A stretch of 64,000 nt of DNA from UBA11400 sp964473555 (GTDB lineage: Bacteria > Bacteroidota > Rhodothermia > Balneolales > HLUCCA01): the NCBI GenBank assembly GCA_964473555.1, contig CAYYPL010000006.1:141568-205567 (forward strand), in the 5' to 3' direction. The notes under the pieces are model-generated. The model had not been told where the DNA came from and made no database searches. It saw only the letters and a list, made by a program, of their open reading frames with translations. Both the position numbers and the translations under genes were made by a program. Shown one piece after another: positions 1 through 7,812 of this stretch; the first letter of the stretch is position 1, and each line of letters begins with the position of its first letter.

Positions 1-341
1 CGATATTCTTTTCCCTCAATACGGGCTTTGCCATACTTCAGATTAGAACCGCTGGTCATAATATGTCGACCTTGCTTATACTCTACTTCAAAACGGGCAG
101 TTGATGAAGCCGCAATGTTATTGACACCACCCTGTGACCAATTTCTGAATGATGCCTGAGTTCCGTTCAATGTGAACCAACCACTCATCTTCAGTGGTCT
201 TACTACCGAATCAGCCGGTGCCACCTGAACTGTATTATCATCTGTTCCCGGGGTTGAAAATGCCTGAACAACATTGAAAACCCCACTAGATGAAATGTAT
301 AAAGATATAATAAATAATAGTTTATATATTTTATTTTCCAT
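1..341 (-). CDS. DUF3078-like outer-membrane protein, N-terminal part (cut by window edge)
   Basis: The reading frame is open from an ATG at 341 leftward to the window edge, so only about 113 N-terminal residues are visible. Residues 1-28 form a signal peptide with a hydrophobic core ending near VVQAFS. The mature part contains SFRNWSQGGVNNIAASST and later GSNLKYGKARIEGKEYR. This resembles the NWaxGG-N signature of DUF3078, a Bacteroidota family predicted to be an outer-membrane beta-barrel of unknown role. A GAAAGG ribosome-binding site lies about 10 bases before the ATG. Seen: signal peptide and signature. Inferred: family and location. The missing C-terminus would have to be read to confirm the barrel. 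Confidence 0.65.
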   Translation of the reverse strand, partial: MENKIYKLLFIISLYISSSGVFNVVQAFSTPGTDDNTVQVAPADSVVRPLKMSGWFTLNGTQASFRNWSQGGVNNIAASSTARFEVEYKQGRHIMTSGSNLKYGKARIEGKEY

Positions 342-454
342 ATATGATACCTTTCTTCCAATTGGATGAACAACCAATTTAACTATGTTTACGGGTAGAT
401 TTTAGTCAGAACAAACACACCTGAAATCGGAGGACGCACCCTAACGTGGAGCGT

Positions 455-940
455 TCATCTTCCAGTCAGAACAACGCTTTCTGGATGATTGTTTGTATCG
501 AATAACACTTCAACATGCTCTTGAAACTTGGTGGGTGAGACCAATCCGACGAAATCAGGTTGTACCGGATAATTTCTGTGACCGCGGTCAATCACAACGG
601 CAATACGAAGCTTGGATGGATTTGAATGGTCCATTACAGTTCTGACAGCTTTCATCATGGTTGACCCACTAAAAAGTACATCATCTACCAATAAGATAGC
701 CGAATGATGACCCAACTGTCGCTTCCATTCTTCTGAAGTTGGTTTTTCTACATTCACCTCCATTGGCAAACAAGGAATTGCAGCATTCAACGATGCGGAA
801 ACGTGGTGTGTAATGATCTGAGCTACGTGAAAACCCCTAGAGTTCAATCCCAAAACCAACACATCCTGATTGCCTTTAAGATCTTCGATGACTTGCATCG
901 ATAATCGTTTGATCGCCCGCGCAAGTTGTCCGGACTGCAT
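455..940 (-). CDS. PyrR-like phosphoribosyltransferase
   Basis: A 161-residue type I phosphoribosyltransferase. The PRPP-binding loop is LLVDDVLFSGSTMMKA, followed by RIAVVIDRGHRNYPVQPDFVG, which closely matches PyrR (VDDVLYTGRT ... DRGHRELPI.PD.VG). PyrR proteins either attenuate pyr mRNA or act as weak uracil phosphoribosyltransferases. This one is not next to a pyr operon; pyrF lies about 11 kb away, so the regulatory role is unproven. I chose the ATG at 940 because AGGTGA sits 7 bases upstream. A longer frame starts at 964 but has no ribosome-binding site. It follows the 972-1397 gene closely on the same strand and is probably co-transcribed with it. Confidence 0.8.
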   Translation of the reverse strand: MQSGQLARAIKRLSMQVIEDLKGNQDVLVLGLNSRGFHVAQIITHHVSASLNAAIPCLPMEVNVEKPTSEEWKRQLGHHSAILLVDDVLFSGSTMMKAVRTVMDHSNPSKLRIAVVIDRGHRNYPVQPDFVGLVSPTKFQEHVEVLFDTNNHPESVVLTGR

Positions 941-971
941 TATGGGTTCACCTGCAGAAACCATAGGCTGG

Positions 972-1397
972 TTACTGGAACATGGATTTGATACTCCCCC
1001 AGGTTCTTCGAACCGCAGAGGTCGTATATTGTACCTGTGCTGTGATTTCTCTGGAAGTGTGGTCTTTGTGTTTCACCTTGAGTTTATACTCGGCAAGAGC
1101 CTGTGTCTCACCGTTTTTATACACGTCAGTATCAGTGAACTGAAATTCTTTTTTCCCGGATGCCAGAATGGCATCGGTAATTTCGAGCTTGTGAATGAGT
1201 ACCCAGCTGCTGGAATTCATCTTTCGTTCGAGTTCGAACTGAGTGACCGAACTCATATCGGAAAGTTTCCAGGTAGCTACAATCTCATTGAGATTTACCC
1301 CCTCCTGAACCCGAAATTCGAGCTGGTAAGTGGTTGTAGCAGCCGTAATAAGCATTATCGGCAAGAGTGTAAGTAAAAAGATGGTAGATCTTCTCAT
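972..1397 (-). CDS. small secreted protein, possibly fibronectin-III-like
   Basis: A 141-residue protein with an N-terminal signal peptide (RRSTIFLLTLLPIMLITA) and a single domain of about 110 residues. The pattern ATWKLSDMSSVTQFELERK, then FQFTDTDVYKNG, then AEYKLKVKHKDH resembles a fibronectin type III beta-sandwich, where the second half usually carries a Y-x-L/V-K strand. I do not recognise a named family and assign no function. It stands directly upstream of the PyrR-like gene on the same strand. Confidence is high that it is a gene and low on the fold. Confidence 0.6.
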   Translation of the reverse strand: MRRSTIFLLTLLPIMLITAATTTYQLEFRVQEGVNLNEIVATWKLSDMSSVTQFELERKMNSSSWVLIHKLEITDAILASGKKEFQFTDTDVYKNGETQALAEYKLKVKHKDHTSREITAQVQYTTSAVRRTWGSIKSMFQ

Positions 1398-1576
1398 AGT
1401 TAACGCTTTAGTCTACAAGTATAAAAACTATTCAACTAATAAACCATTTAATTTTTTTCGTGTTGTGAGAATAATTACACCCTAAAAGAGAAGAGTGAAC
1501 GTTATTCAACTAAAGCATAAATCTTACCCAAATGAAATCTTAATTATTAACTCGATATATTATCAGGAGTACATTC

Positions 1577-1837
1577 ATGACAACAAGAGGATGGGCAACA
1601 CTAGTCGGAATAGCAGGGGCTTTCGCCGGTGGCGTTATCACAGGAATGTTGATCGCCCCAAAATCAGGGCGAGAAAATCGCGAATCGATCAAACGTGGCG
1701 CAACGGAAGCGACTCATAAGGTTAAAAATGTGGCTCGTGACCTCAAAAAGAACTTTCCTGATCTTTATGAAGCTACCGGATCTTTCACGCTCAGCCACGA
1801 AGACGTTCTGGCGAATCAGCAATCATCGATTCGTTGA
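1577..1837 (+). CDS. YtxH domain-containing protein
   Basis: An 86-residue protein: a glycine/alanine-rich membrane segment (residues 8-27, GIAGAFAGGVITGMLIAPKS), then a basic amphipathic tail rich in Lys, Arg and Glu. The G-x-x-x-G-x-L-x-A-P-K-S-G pattern is the hallmark of YtxH/GvpP-like small membrane proteins, often stress-related in Bacillus and of unknown molecular role. A GGAG sequence about 10 bases before the ATG supports the start. The gene stands alone, divergent from the 972-1397 gene, and its 3' end overlaps an inverted repeat. Confidence 0.8.
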   Translation: MTTRGWATLVGIAGAFAGGVITGMLIAPKSGRENRESIKRGATEATHKVKNVARDLKKNFPDLYEATGSFTLSHEDVLANQQSSIR

Positions 1838-1876
1838 TTGCTGACCGAGTTTAATCTGCTGCCGAATCGGCAGCAG
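1817..1876 (+). repeat. two consecutive inverted repeats downstream of the YtxH gene
   Basis: The first stem is CAGCAATCA (1817-1825) with TGATTGCTG (1835-1843); it overlaps the stop codon of the YtxH gene. The second is CTGCTGCCGA (1856-1865) with TCGGCAGCAG (1867-1876), 10 perfect pairs around one base. No T-run follows either, so they are not classic intrinsic terminators. They may protect or end the mRNA. Confidence 0.5.
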
Positions 1877-1942
1877 GTCGTCTAGGATTGTTTATTTCCA
1901 ATCCAACGAATCATCCTGTTTATCAAAACCGAGAGCAACCCC

Positions 1943-3058
1943 TTGAAGGAACATCTATTTCATCAGATTTGGGTACGCTTTTCACCCGAGTTTCGATACA
2001 GTCGTACAACCACCAACGAACAGATTGAGCTTATCAAGACGGGTAGTCTGAATTTTGGGGATGGGCCCGACTTTCATCTGGCATCGGTTTCCTATCAGGG
2101 AATCGTCCATTACGGTGACATTGAACTGCACTTGAAGTGTAATGACTGGTATTCACACAAGCATCACCTCGACCCTGCCTACAATTCCGTGGTGTTACAT
2201 GTGGTACTCGATGAAAAAGAGGCCAGACCCGTACTCAGGCAGGATGGAACCCGAGTACCAACTCTGGCCATTGGAAACAAAATACCCTCAAAATTACTGA
2301 GTACGATCAGAGAGTCGGTTGATCAGTATGATTTGCCCTGTAAACAGATTATCAGAACGATTTCTTCCAGTGTAATCGAAAAACAACTGGAAATGGCATC
2401 AAGGCTGTATTTGGATCAAAAAATACACCAGTTACTTCGCGACTTCGACACACGATTACCCCCATCTCAAGCCTGGCTTAAAATGGTTTTCATGGCCTGG
2501 GCCCGTGGACTGGGCATTCCCTCAAATTCACATCAACTTGTTGAACTGGCATTGTTTATGTGGGAACATAAAGCATCTTCTGACTCACACTTGTTAAGGC
2601 AGAAAATTGCCTCAATACCCTGGGACCATAGCGGTAGTCGGCCCGGAAACCGCCCACACATCCGATACAAACAACTCCAGGTCTTGCTACAACGATTAAG
2701 CAACGATACTTTCAGGTCTTTTGTAACAGGGAGTGCCGATTCCATGATCAGTTTTTTCGATACTCCAAGTTTTGGCGGCAAAGAGCGCAGAAAGCTATTG
2801 CTCAGTATTGTTATCGCTCCCGCTTTATGCATCCTGACCGATCTGGTCGGGAAACAGGAATTCAAAGCTGCAGGAATACATCACTGGAGCAAGATCGGTT
2901 TTTCGGCACCCTATTCCATAAAACAACCATTTAAAAAAGCCGGTATCACGCATTTGAAAGAGTACCACACTCCAGGTCTGGTCTATCAGTACAAACACTT
3001 CTGCAAAAACAAAGCCTGTGACCGTTGTTTGATATTTAAAAATGTAGTTGGGGGTTGA
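1943..3058 (+). CDS. DUF2851 family protein
   Basis: A 371-residue soluble protein. The N-terminus KEHLFHQIWVRFSPEFRY, the segment LNFGDGPDFHLASVSYQGI and GDIELHLKCNDWYSHKH are diagnostic of DUF2851, a Bacteroidota family with no established function. The C-terminus holds a cysteine cluster (FCKNKACDRCLIF) that could bind a metal. The start is TTG, the only in-frame choice that retains the conserved N-terminus; a weak GAGAG lies upstream. The next feature downstream is tRNA-Gln. Confidence 0.85.
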   Translation: MKEHLFHQIWVRFSPEFRYSRTTTNEQIELIKTGSLNFGDGPDFHLASVSYQGIVHYGDIELHLKCNDWYSHKHHLDPAYNSVVLHVVLDEKEARPVLRQDGTRVPTLAIGNKIPSKLLSTIRESVDQYDLPCKQIIRTISSSVIEKQLEMASRLYLDQKIHQLLRDFDTRLPPSQAWLKMVFMAWARGLGIPSNSHQLVELALFMWEHKASSDSHLLRQKIASIPWDHSGSRPGNRPHIRYKQLQVLLQRLSNDTFRSFVTGSADSMISFFDTPSFGGKERRKLLLSIVIAPALCILTDLVGKQEFKAAGIHHWSKIGFSAPYSIKQPFKKAGITHLKEYHTPGLVYQYKHFCKNKACDRCLIFKNVVGG

Positions 3059-3107
3059 CTTATCCGCATATAGTTCCTAATTTTGGTGTCTGTCAACATG
3101 ATGGCAA

Positions 3108-3178
3108 TGCCCGGTCGTCTAAAGGCAGGACAGCGGGTTTTGGTCCCGTATGTGGGGGTTCGAATCCTCCCCGGGCAA
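3108..3178 (+). tRNA. tRNA-Gln (anticodon TTG)
   Basis: A complete cloverleaf can be folded by eye. The acceptor stem is TGCCCGG with CCGGGCA. The D-arm is GTC/GAC around an AAAGGCAG-type loop. The anticodon stem is GCGGG/CCCGT with loop TTTTGGT, giving anticodon TTG (glutamine, CAA codons). A 4-base variable loop follows, then the T-arm GGGGG/CCTCC with loop TTCGAAT. CCA is not encoded. No integrase or attachment-site duplication is visible nearby. Confidence 0.95.
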
Positions 3179-3196
3179 CAGATGATCAATCAAATG

Positions 3197-3230
3197 AAAA
3201 GGATGTATCTCACGACACATCCTTTTTTTT
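3197..3230 (+). terminator. intrinsic terminator after tRNA-Gln
   Basis: AAAAGGATGT pairs with ACATCC plus the first Ts around a 10-base loop, followed by an eight-T run at 3223-3230. It separates the tRNA from the PRPP synthetase gene, which starts 24 bases later. Confidence 0.8.
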
Positions 3231-3253
3231 ACACTTAAACCCACAACAAGCTC

Positions 3254-4186
3254 TTGGAACAGCCACTTGCTATATTCGCGGGACGCAGCAATATTGCCCT
3301 TGCTCGTGCTATAGCCGAGAAATATGGCACTACGTTGGGGGAAGTCACGATCAAAGCTTTTTCTGATGGTGAGTTGTATGTAAAATACCAGCAGAGCATT
3401 CGGGGTGCCGATGTGTTTATCGTCCAATCGACGCCTCCTCCAAGTGAGAACATTCTGGAGCTTCTGTTGATGATAGATGCAGCAAAACGCGCCTCGGCAT
3501 ACCGTGTAACCGTGGTCATTCCTTATTTTGGATATGCACGACAGGATCGTAAAGATCAGCCCAGAGTTTCTATTGCCTCCAAGCTCATTGCAAACATACT
3601 TACAACTGCAGGAGCCGATCGTGTCCTGACTATGGACCTACACGCTCCGCAGATTCAGGGTTTCTTTGACATCCCTCTGGACCACATCTACGCAAGCAGT
3701 ATTTTCATCGATTACTTTAAAAGCAATCCGTTGGATAACCTTGTTGTTGTTGCTCCCGATGTTGGTAGCTTGAAAATGGCCCGTTCATACGCCAAGCGGC
3801 TGGGCGCCTCATTAGCCTTTGTTGACAAAAGACGCCCTCAGCAAAATGTGGCCGAAGTGATGAACATCATCGGTGAAATTCAGGATAAGAACATTCTTCT
3901 TGTCGATGACCTCATCGATACTGCTGGTACCATAACAAACGCAGCTTCTGCGTTGCGTGAACGCGGTGCCAGGAAAATTATCGCAGCGTGTACACACCCT
4001 ATACTCTCGGGTCCGGCATTTCAGCGCATAGAAGATTCTCCCATCGATATGATGCTGGTAACCGACACGGTACCGCTCAAACGTCCATCGCCAAAACTCA
4101 AGGTTTTGAGCGTGGCCGAAATCTTTGCTGATTCCATTCGTCGTATTTATACCGACGATTCCATCAGTACCCTTTTTGATGATTAA
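3254..4186 (+). CDS. prs: ribose-phosphate pyrophosphokinase (PRPP synthetase)
   Basis: This 310-residue enzyme transfers pyrophosphate from ATP to ribose 5-phosphate, making PRPP for nucleotide, NAD, His and Trp synthesis. Visible signatures: IFAGRSNIALARAIA at the N-terminus, FSDGELYVK, YFGYARQDRK (ATP-binding flexible loop), MDLHAPQIQGFF, VVAPDVGSLKMARSYAKRL and the ribose-5-P/PRPP loop VDDLIDTAGT. The length matches class I enzymes. The start is TTG with no clear Shine-Dalgarno sequence, and it lies just behind the tRNA terminator. The order prs, L25, pth, with short gaps, is common in bacteria and suggests one transcript. Confidence 0.95.
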   Translation: MEQPLAIFAGRSNIALARAIAEKYGTTLGEVTIKAFSDGELYVKYQQSIRGADVFIVQSTPPPSENILELLLMIDAAKRASAYRVTVVIPYFGYARQDRKDQPRVSIASKLIANILTTAGADRVLTMDLHAPQIQGFFDIPLDHIYASSIFIDYFKSNPLDNLVVVAPDVGSLKMARSYAKRLGASLAFVDKRRPQQNVAEVMNIIGEIQDKNILLVDDLIDTAGTITNAASALRERGARKIIAACTHPILSGPAFQRIEDSPIDMMLVTDTVPLKRPSPKLKVLSVAEIFADSIRRIYTDDSISTLFDD

Positions 4187-4203
4187 CCTTTACTAGTAAT
4201 ACC

Positions 4204-4836
4204 ATGGAAAAGCCAAAAATTGTTGAACTTAAAGCTACTTCGCGTGCCGTAGAAAACGGAGTCGAAGAGCTTCGTAACCAGGATTTGATTCCTGCTGTAG
4301 TGTACGGACCTAAACTAGAGGGCAACCTGCACGTCAGCGTTCCTGTTCTCGACATCAATCGTTTGCTGAGTGTTAAAAACTTACAGTTTGTGAAACTTGT
4401 TTTCGACGATGGCAAAACCATTGACACCATCATCAAGACCAGCCAGTTTCATCCGGTTACCGACCAGGTGCTTCATATTGACTTCCTGGCTCTAAGCGAA
4501 GATGTTCCGGTCACAGTTACTATTCCTATTCGCCTTAAAGGAACCTCCCCTGGTGTTGTTGAAGGCGGTCGTATGTACCAGTCACTTCGTAAACTCAGTG
4601 TAAAGGCGCTTCCTTCAAATCTTCCAGCTGAACTTACGCTCGATATCAGCAAACTTAAAATCGGACATACACTTAAGGTCCGTAGCCTTAAACTCGGTGG
4701 AATCACTCCGCTGATGTCTCCAGACCGTACTATTCTGGTTATTCGTCCTCCAAAAGGCGGTAAAGCCAAAATTGTAGAGTTTGCTGAAGAAGAGACACCA
4801 GCAACTGCAGAAACTGCACCCGAAGAGAACGCATAA
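4204..4836 (+). CDS. rplY: 50S ribosomal protein L25/general stress protein Ctc
   Basis: A 210-residue L25 of the long Ctc type, which binds 5S rRNA in the large subunit. The N-terminal L25 domain (LKATSRAVENGVEELRNQDLIPAVVYG) spans residues 7-95. The C-terminal TL5/Ctc domain has VTVTIPIRLKGTSPGVVEGG and an acidic alanine/glutamate-rich tail. It starts 17 bases after prs and is followed closely by pth, consistent with co-transcription. Confidence 0.93.
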   Translation: MEKPKIVELKATSRAVENGVEELRNQDLIPAVVYGPKLEGNLHVSVPVLDINRLLSVKNLQFVKLVFDDGKTIDTIIKTSQFHPVTDQVLHIDFLALSEDVPVTVTIPIRLKGTSPGVVEGGRMYQSLRKLSVKALPSNLPAELTLDISKLKIGHTLKVRSLKLGGITPLMSPDRTILVIRPPKGGKAKIVEFAEEETPATAETAPEENA

Positions 4837-4861
4837 CGCGTTCTCTCACAATTTCTGTAGT

Positions 4862-5419
4862 ATGCCTGTCATCGTAGGACTGGGAAATATTGGGGAAGCA
4901 TATCTGGGGACCCGACACAATGTCGGGTTCGATATTGTATACCACCTTGCCGACACCCTCTCCATCGATCTCAAACCTGGTAAAGGTCCATTTTTTGTTG
5001 CAGAGGGGCGTCATAATGGTCGTCAAGCCATTCTCATCACTCCAACTACGTACATGAATCGCAGTGGATTGGCAGTTTCGAAAGCGCTAAAATATTTCGA
5101 TATTCCACTTTCCGATTGTCTGGTTTGCACAGACGACATCAATTTACCACCGGGAAAAGTTCGGCTGCGCCCTTCGGGTCGCGACGGCGGACACAACGGC
5201 CTGGCAAGTATTATTGAAACTGTGCAAAGTGATCAATTTCCCCGTCTTCGGTTCGGAGTCGGTAACAATTTTTCCAAAGGACATCAGGCCGACTACGTAT
5301 TGTCTCCATTCGATGACGAAGAACAGGAAATTATAGCCAAAGGTATCGAACAGGCGCATGATGCTGCGCTGTGTTTTATACGTGAAGGAATCGTTCCGGC
5401 TATGAACAGATACAATTAA
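4862..5419 (+). CDS. pth: peptidyl-tRNA hydrolase
   Basis: A 185-residue enzyme that frees tRNA from peptidyl-tRNA dropped by stalled ribosomes. Seen: the N-terminal VGLGNIGEAYLGTRHNVGFD with catalytic His and substrate Asn, then TTYMNRSGLAV, DDINLPPGKVRLRPSGRDGGHNGL and RLRFGVG. The ATG at 4862 is used because the family starts one or two residues before VGLGN; a longer frame upstream overlaps the L25 gene and adds no conserved sequence. Confidence 0.95.
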   Translation: MPVIVGLGNIGEAYLGTRHNVGFDIVYHLADTLSIDLKPGKGPFFVAEGRHNGRQAILITPTTYMNRSGLAVSKALKYFDIPLSDCLVCTDDINLPPGKVRLRPSGRDGGHNGLASIIETVQSDQFPRLRFGVGNNFSKGHQADYVLSPFDDEEQEIIAKGIEQAHDAALCFIREGIVPAMNRYN

Positions 5420-5450
5420 TGCATCAAACTACTAACCAACTACAATCATA

Positions 5451-7637
5451 ATGGAAAATCTGATTTATCTGATTCCAGCAGCAGGTATCCTCGCACTGTT
5501 GTACACCTACATCAAATCGGCGTGGGTAGCCAAACAAGACGTCGGAACCGAAAAAATGGCAAAGATTGCCGGTCACATCGCCGAAGGAGCCATGGCTTTT
5601 CTTCGTGCCGAGTACAAAGTTCTGGGGATTTTCGTTATTACTGTCGCCATTCTGCTCGGTATCCAGGGTAGCGTTACCGAAAACTCATCCCCACTAGTAG
5701 CACTTTCTTTCGTTGTCGGAGCCTTTTGTTCTGGCCTTGCCGGTTTCATCGGTATGAAAGTTGCAACCAAAGCTAACGTACGTACCGCTAACGCTGCTCG
5801 TGAAAGTCTCGGAAAAGCCCTTGAAGTCGCCTTTACTGGTGGTTCCGTTATGGGACTGGCTGTGGTAGGTCTCGGGGTACTCGGATTAAGCGCACTCTTT
5901 ATCACCTACACTCAGATCTTCGGCACCGAAACCATTCAAAACGTGAATCAGGTGATCACAGTGATCACTGGTTTCTCATTCGGCGCCTCATCGATTGCTC
6001 TTTTTGCTCGTGTGGGCGGTGGAATTTATACAAAAGCTGCTGACGTAGGTGCCGACCTGGTCGGTAAAGTTGAAGCCGGTATCCCCGAAGATCACCCGCT
6101 GAATCCTGCCACGATCGCCGATAACGTAGGTGATAACGTAGGTGATGTTGCCGGTATGGGAGCTGACCTTTTCGAATCCTTCGTTGGTTCCATCATTGCA
6201 GCTATGGTTCTTGGTGCTGTATTTATGGTACTTCCTGAGTTCGGTATGAATCCACTGGCAGGGGTTATGCTTCCGATGTTCCTGGCAGCAACTGGAATCG
6301 TGATTTCAATTGTAGGTACGTTCTTCGTAAAAGTAAAAGAAGGCGGTGACCCGCAAAAAGCCCTCAACATCGGTGAGTTCGGCTCAGCCGGTATCATGGT
6401 CGTAGCATTCTATTTCCTGATTACCTGGATGCTCCCTGAAACATGGTCCTACACAGATCCCCTCTATGGAACGACCAAAGAGTATACCGCTCTTGGAATT
6501 TTCTATGCGACCATCATCGGACTTATTTCTGGTGTTCTAATCGGTATCGTAACTGAATATTACACCGGATACGGCAAAAAACCGGTTCTGGGTATCGCGC
6601 AGCAATCATTAACCGGTTCTGCAACCAATATCATCTCCGGTCTTCAGGTGGGTATGATGTCTACCGGTATCCCAATCCTGATTATCGCCGTAGCGATCAT
6701 CGGATCATTTGAATTCGGCGGACTCTATGGTATCGCAATCGCTGCCGTGGGAATGCTCGCTAACACAGGTATCCAGTTAGCTGTCGACGCCTACGGACCC
6801 ATCTCCGACAATGCAGGTGGTATTGCTGAAATGTCTGCCCTTCCTAAAGAAGTCCGTCAACGTACCGACCGTCTCGACGCCGTTGGTAACACTACTGCTG
6901 CCATCGGTAAAGGATTCGCTATCGGATCTGCAGCTCTGACTGCACTTGCCCTGTTCGGTGCCTACATGACCGCAGCCCAGATTTCAAGTATTGATTTGTC
7001 CAAAGCAAATGTAATGGCAGGTCTCTTCATTGGTGGTATGCTCACTTTCGTGTTCTCTGCGATGTCGATGGGCGCCGTCGGACGCGCCGCAATGGCCATG
7101 ATTCACGAAGTACGACGTCAGTTCACTACAATCCCAGCTCTTAAAGCTGCACTCGAAGTGATGCGTAAAAACGATGGTATCGAAATGGGAAAATGGTCTA
7201 AAGCTGATCAGGATACCTTCGATGCTGCCGATGGTACTGCCGAGTACGGTAAATGTGTGGAAATCTCAACCAAATCAGCAATCCGCGAAATGGTTCTCCC
7301 AGGCCTTCTGGCAGTTGTTGTTCCTGTTGTCATCGGTTTTGCACCTATGTTCGGTAAAGAAGCCCTTGGTGGACTCCTGGCCGGTGTTACTGTTTCCGGA
7401 GTTCTAATGGCTATCTTCCAGGCAAACGCCGGTGGTGCATGGGACAATGCCAAGAAAATGTTCGAAGCCGGCGTGGAAATCAACGGTGAGAAATACTACA
7501 AAGGCTCTGAGCCACACAAAGCTGCTGTTGTTGGCGACACCGTTGGTGATCCGTTAAAAGATACCTCCGGTCCATCTCTCAACATCCTGCTTAAACTGAT
7601 TTCTGTCGTAGCTCTTGTTATCGCTACTGCACTGTAA
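5451..7637 (+). CDS. hppA: membrane-bound ion-translocating pyrophosphatase
   Basis: A 728-residue integral membrane pump with about 16 hydrophobic segments that couples pyrophosphate hydrolysis to cation export. The hydrolytic motif DVGADLVGKVEAGIPEDHP begins near residue 197, followed by NVGDNVGDVAGMGADLFES. Near residue 477 it reads VGNTTAAIGKG. Alanine at that place, rather than lysine, marks the K+-dependent subfamily, which includes Na+- and Na+,H+-pumping members common in marine Bacteroidota. Which ion is pumped cannot be settled here. It sits 31 bases behind pth and ends at a strong terminator. Confidence 0.95.
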   Translation: MENLIYLIPAAGILALLYTYIKSAWVAKQDVGTEKMAKIAGHIAEGAMAFLRAEYKVLGIFVITVAILLGIQGSVTENSSPLVALSFVVGAFCSGLAGFIGMKVATKANVRTANAARESLGKALEVAFTGGSVMGLAVVGLGVLGLSALFITYTQIFGTETIQNVNQVITVITGFSFGASSIALFARVGGGIYTKAADVGADLVGKVEAGIPEDHPLNPATIADNVGDNVGDVAGMGADLFESFVGSIIAAMVLGAVFMVLPEFGMNPLAGVMLPMFLAATGIVISIVGTFFVKVKEGGDPQKALNIGEFGSAGIMVVAFYFLITWMLPETWSYTDPLYGTTKEYTALGIFYATIIGLISGVLIGIVTEYYTGYGKKPVLGIAQQSLTGSATNIISGLQVGMMSTGIPILIIAVAIIGSFEFGGLYGIAIAAVGMLANTGIQLAVDAYGPISDNAGGIAEMSALPKEVRQRTDRLDAVGNTTAAIGKGFAIGSAALTALALFGAYMTAAQISSIDLSKANVMAGLFIGGMLTFVFSAMSMGAVGRAAMAMIHEVRRQFTTIPALKAALEVMRKNDGIEMGKWSKADQDTFDAADGTAEYGKCVEISTKSAIREMVLPGLLAVVVPVVIGFAPMFGKEALGGLLAGVTVSGVLMAIFQANAGGAWDNAKKMFEAGVEINGEKYYKGSEPHKAAVVGDTVGDPLKDTSGPSLNILLKLISVVALVIATAL

Positions 7638-7662
7638 TACGTCAACAGAGATAACCATTCTG

Positions 7663-7697
7663 AAGGGTTGTGTCCACCAGGGCGCAACCCTTTTTTT
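7663..7697 (+). terminator. intrinsic terminator of the hppA transcript
   Basis: AAGGGTTGTG pairs with CGCAACCCTT (10 pairs, one G-T) around a loop of about 10 bases, followed directly by a T7 run. It closes the rightward prs-rplY-pth-hppA group. Confidence 0.85.
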
Positions 7698-7736
7698 ATG
7701 CATAAGTTTTAACATCTATACCGGGTAAAGATTACT

Positions 7737-7744
7737 TAACTTTG
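7737..7744 (+). promoter_or_regulatory. candidate Bacteroidota -7 promoter box for the TonB receptor
   Basis: TAACTTTG fits the Bacteroidota sigma-A -7 consensus TAnnTTTG, 69 bases before the receptor start. The matching -33 TTTG is poor (AGTTTTAAC upstream), so this is tentative. Confidence 0.3.
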
Positions 7745-7812
7745 TATGCAAACAGCATATTTCCGTTAGACTTATAGATAGACCGTTGAGAGGATAGATT
7801 AAACTTATTTTT

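Noticed and set aside
870..1376. Rightward open frame of 168 codons
   Set aside because: It is antisense to the secreted protein gene and the start of the PyrR-like gene, with no ribosome-binding site and no protein-like motifs.
1856..1876. Perfect 10-bp palindrome as an intrinsic terminator
   Set aside because: No T-run follows on either strand; kept only as an inverted repeat.
3108..3178. tRNA-Gln as an integration site for a mobile element
   Set aside because: No integrase, no duplicated tRNA 3' end and only housekeeping genes on both sides.
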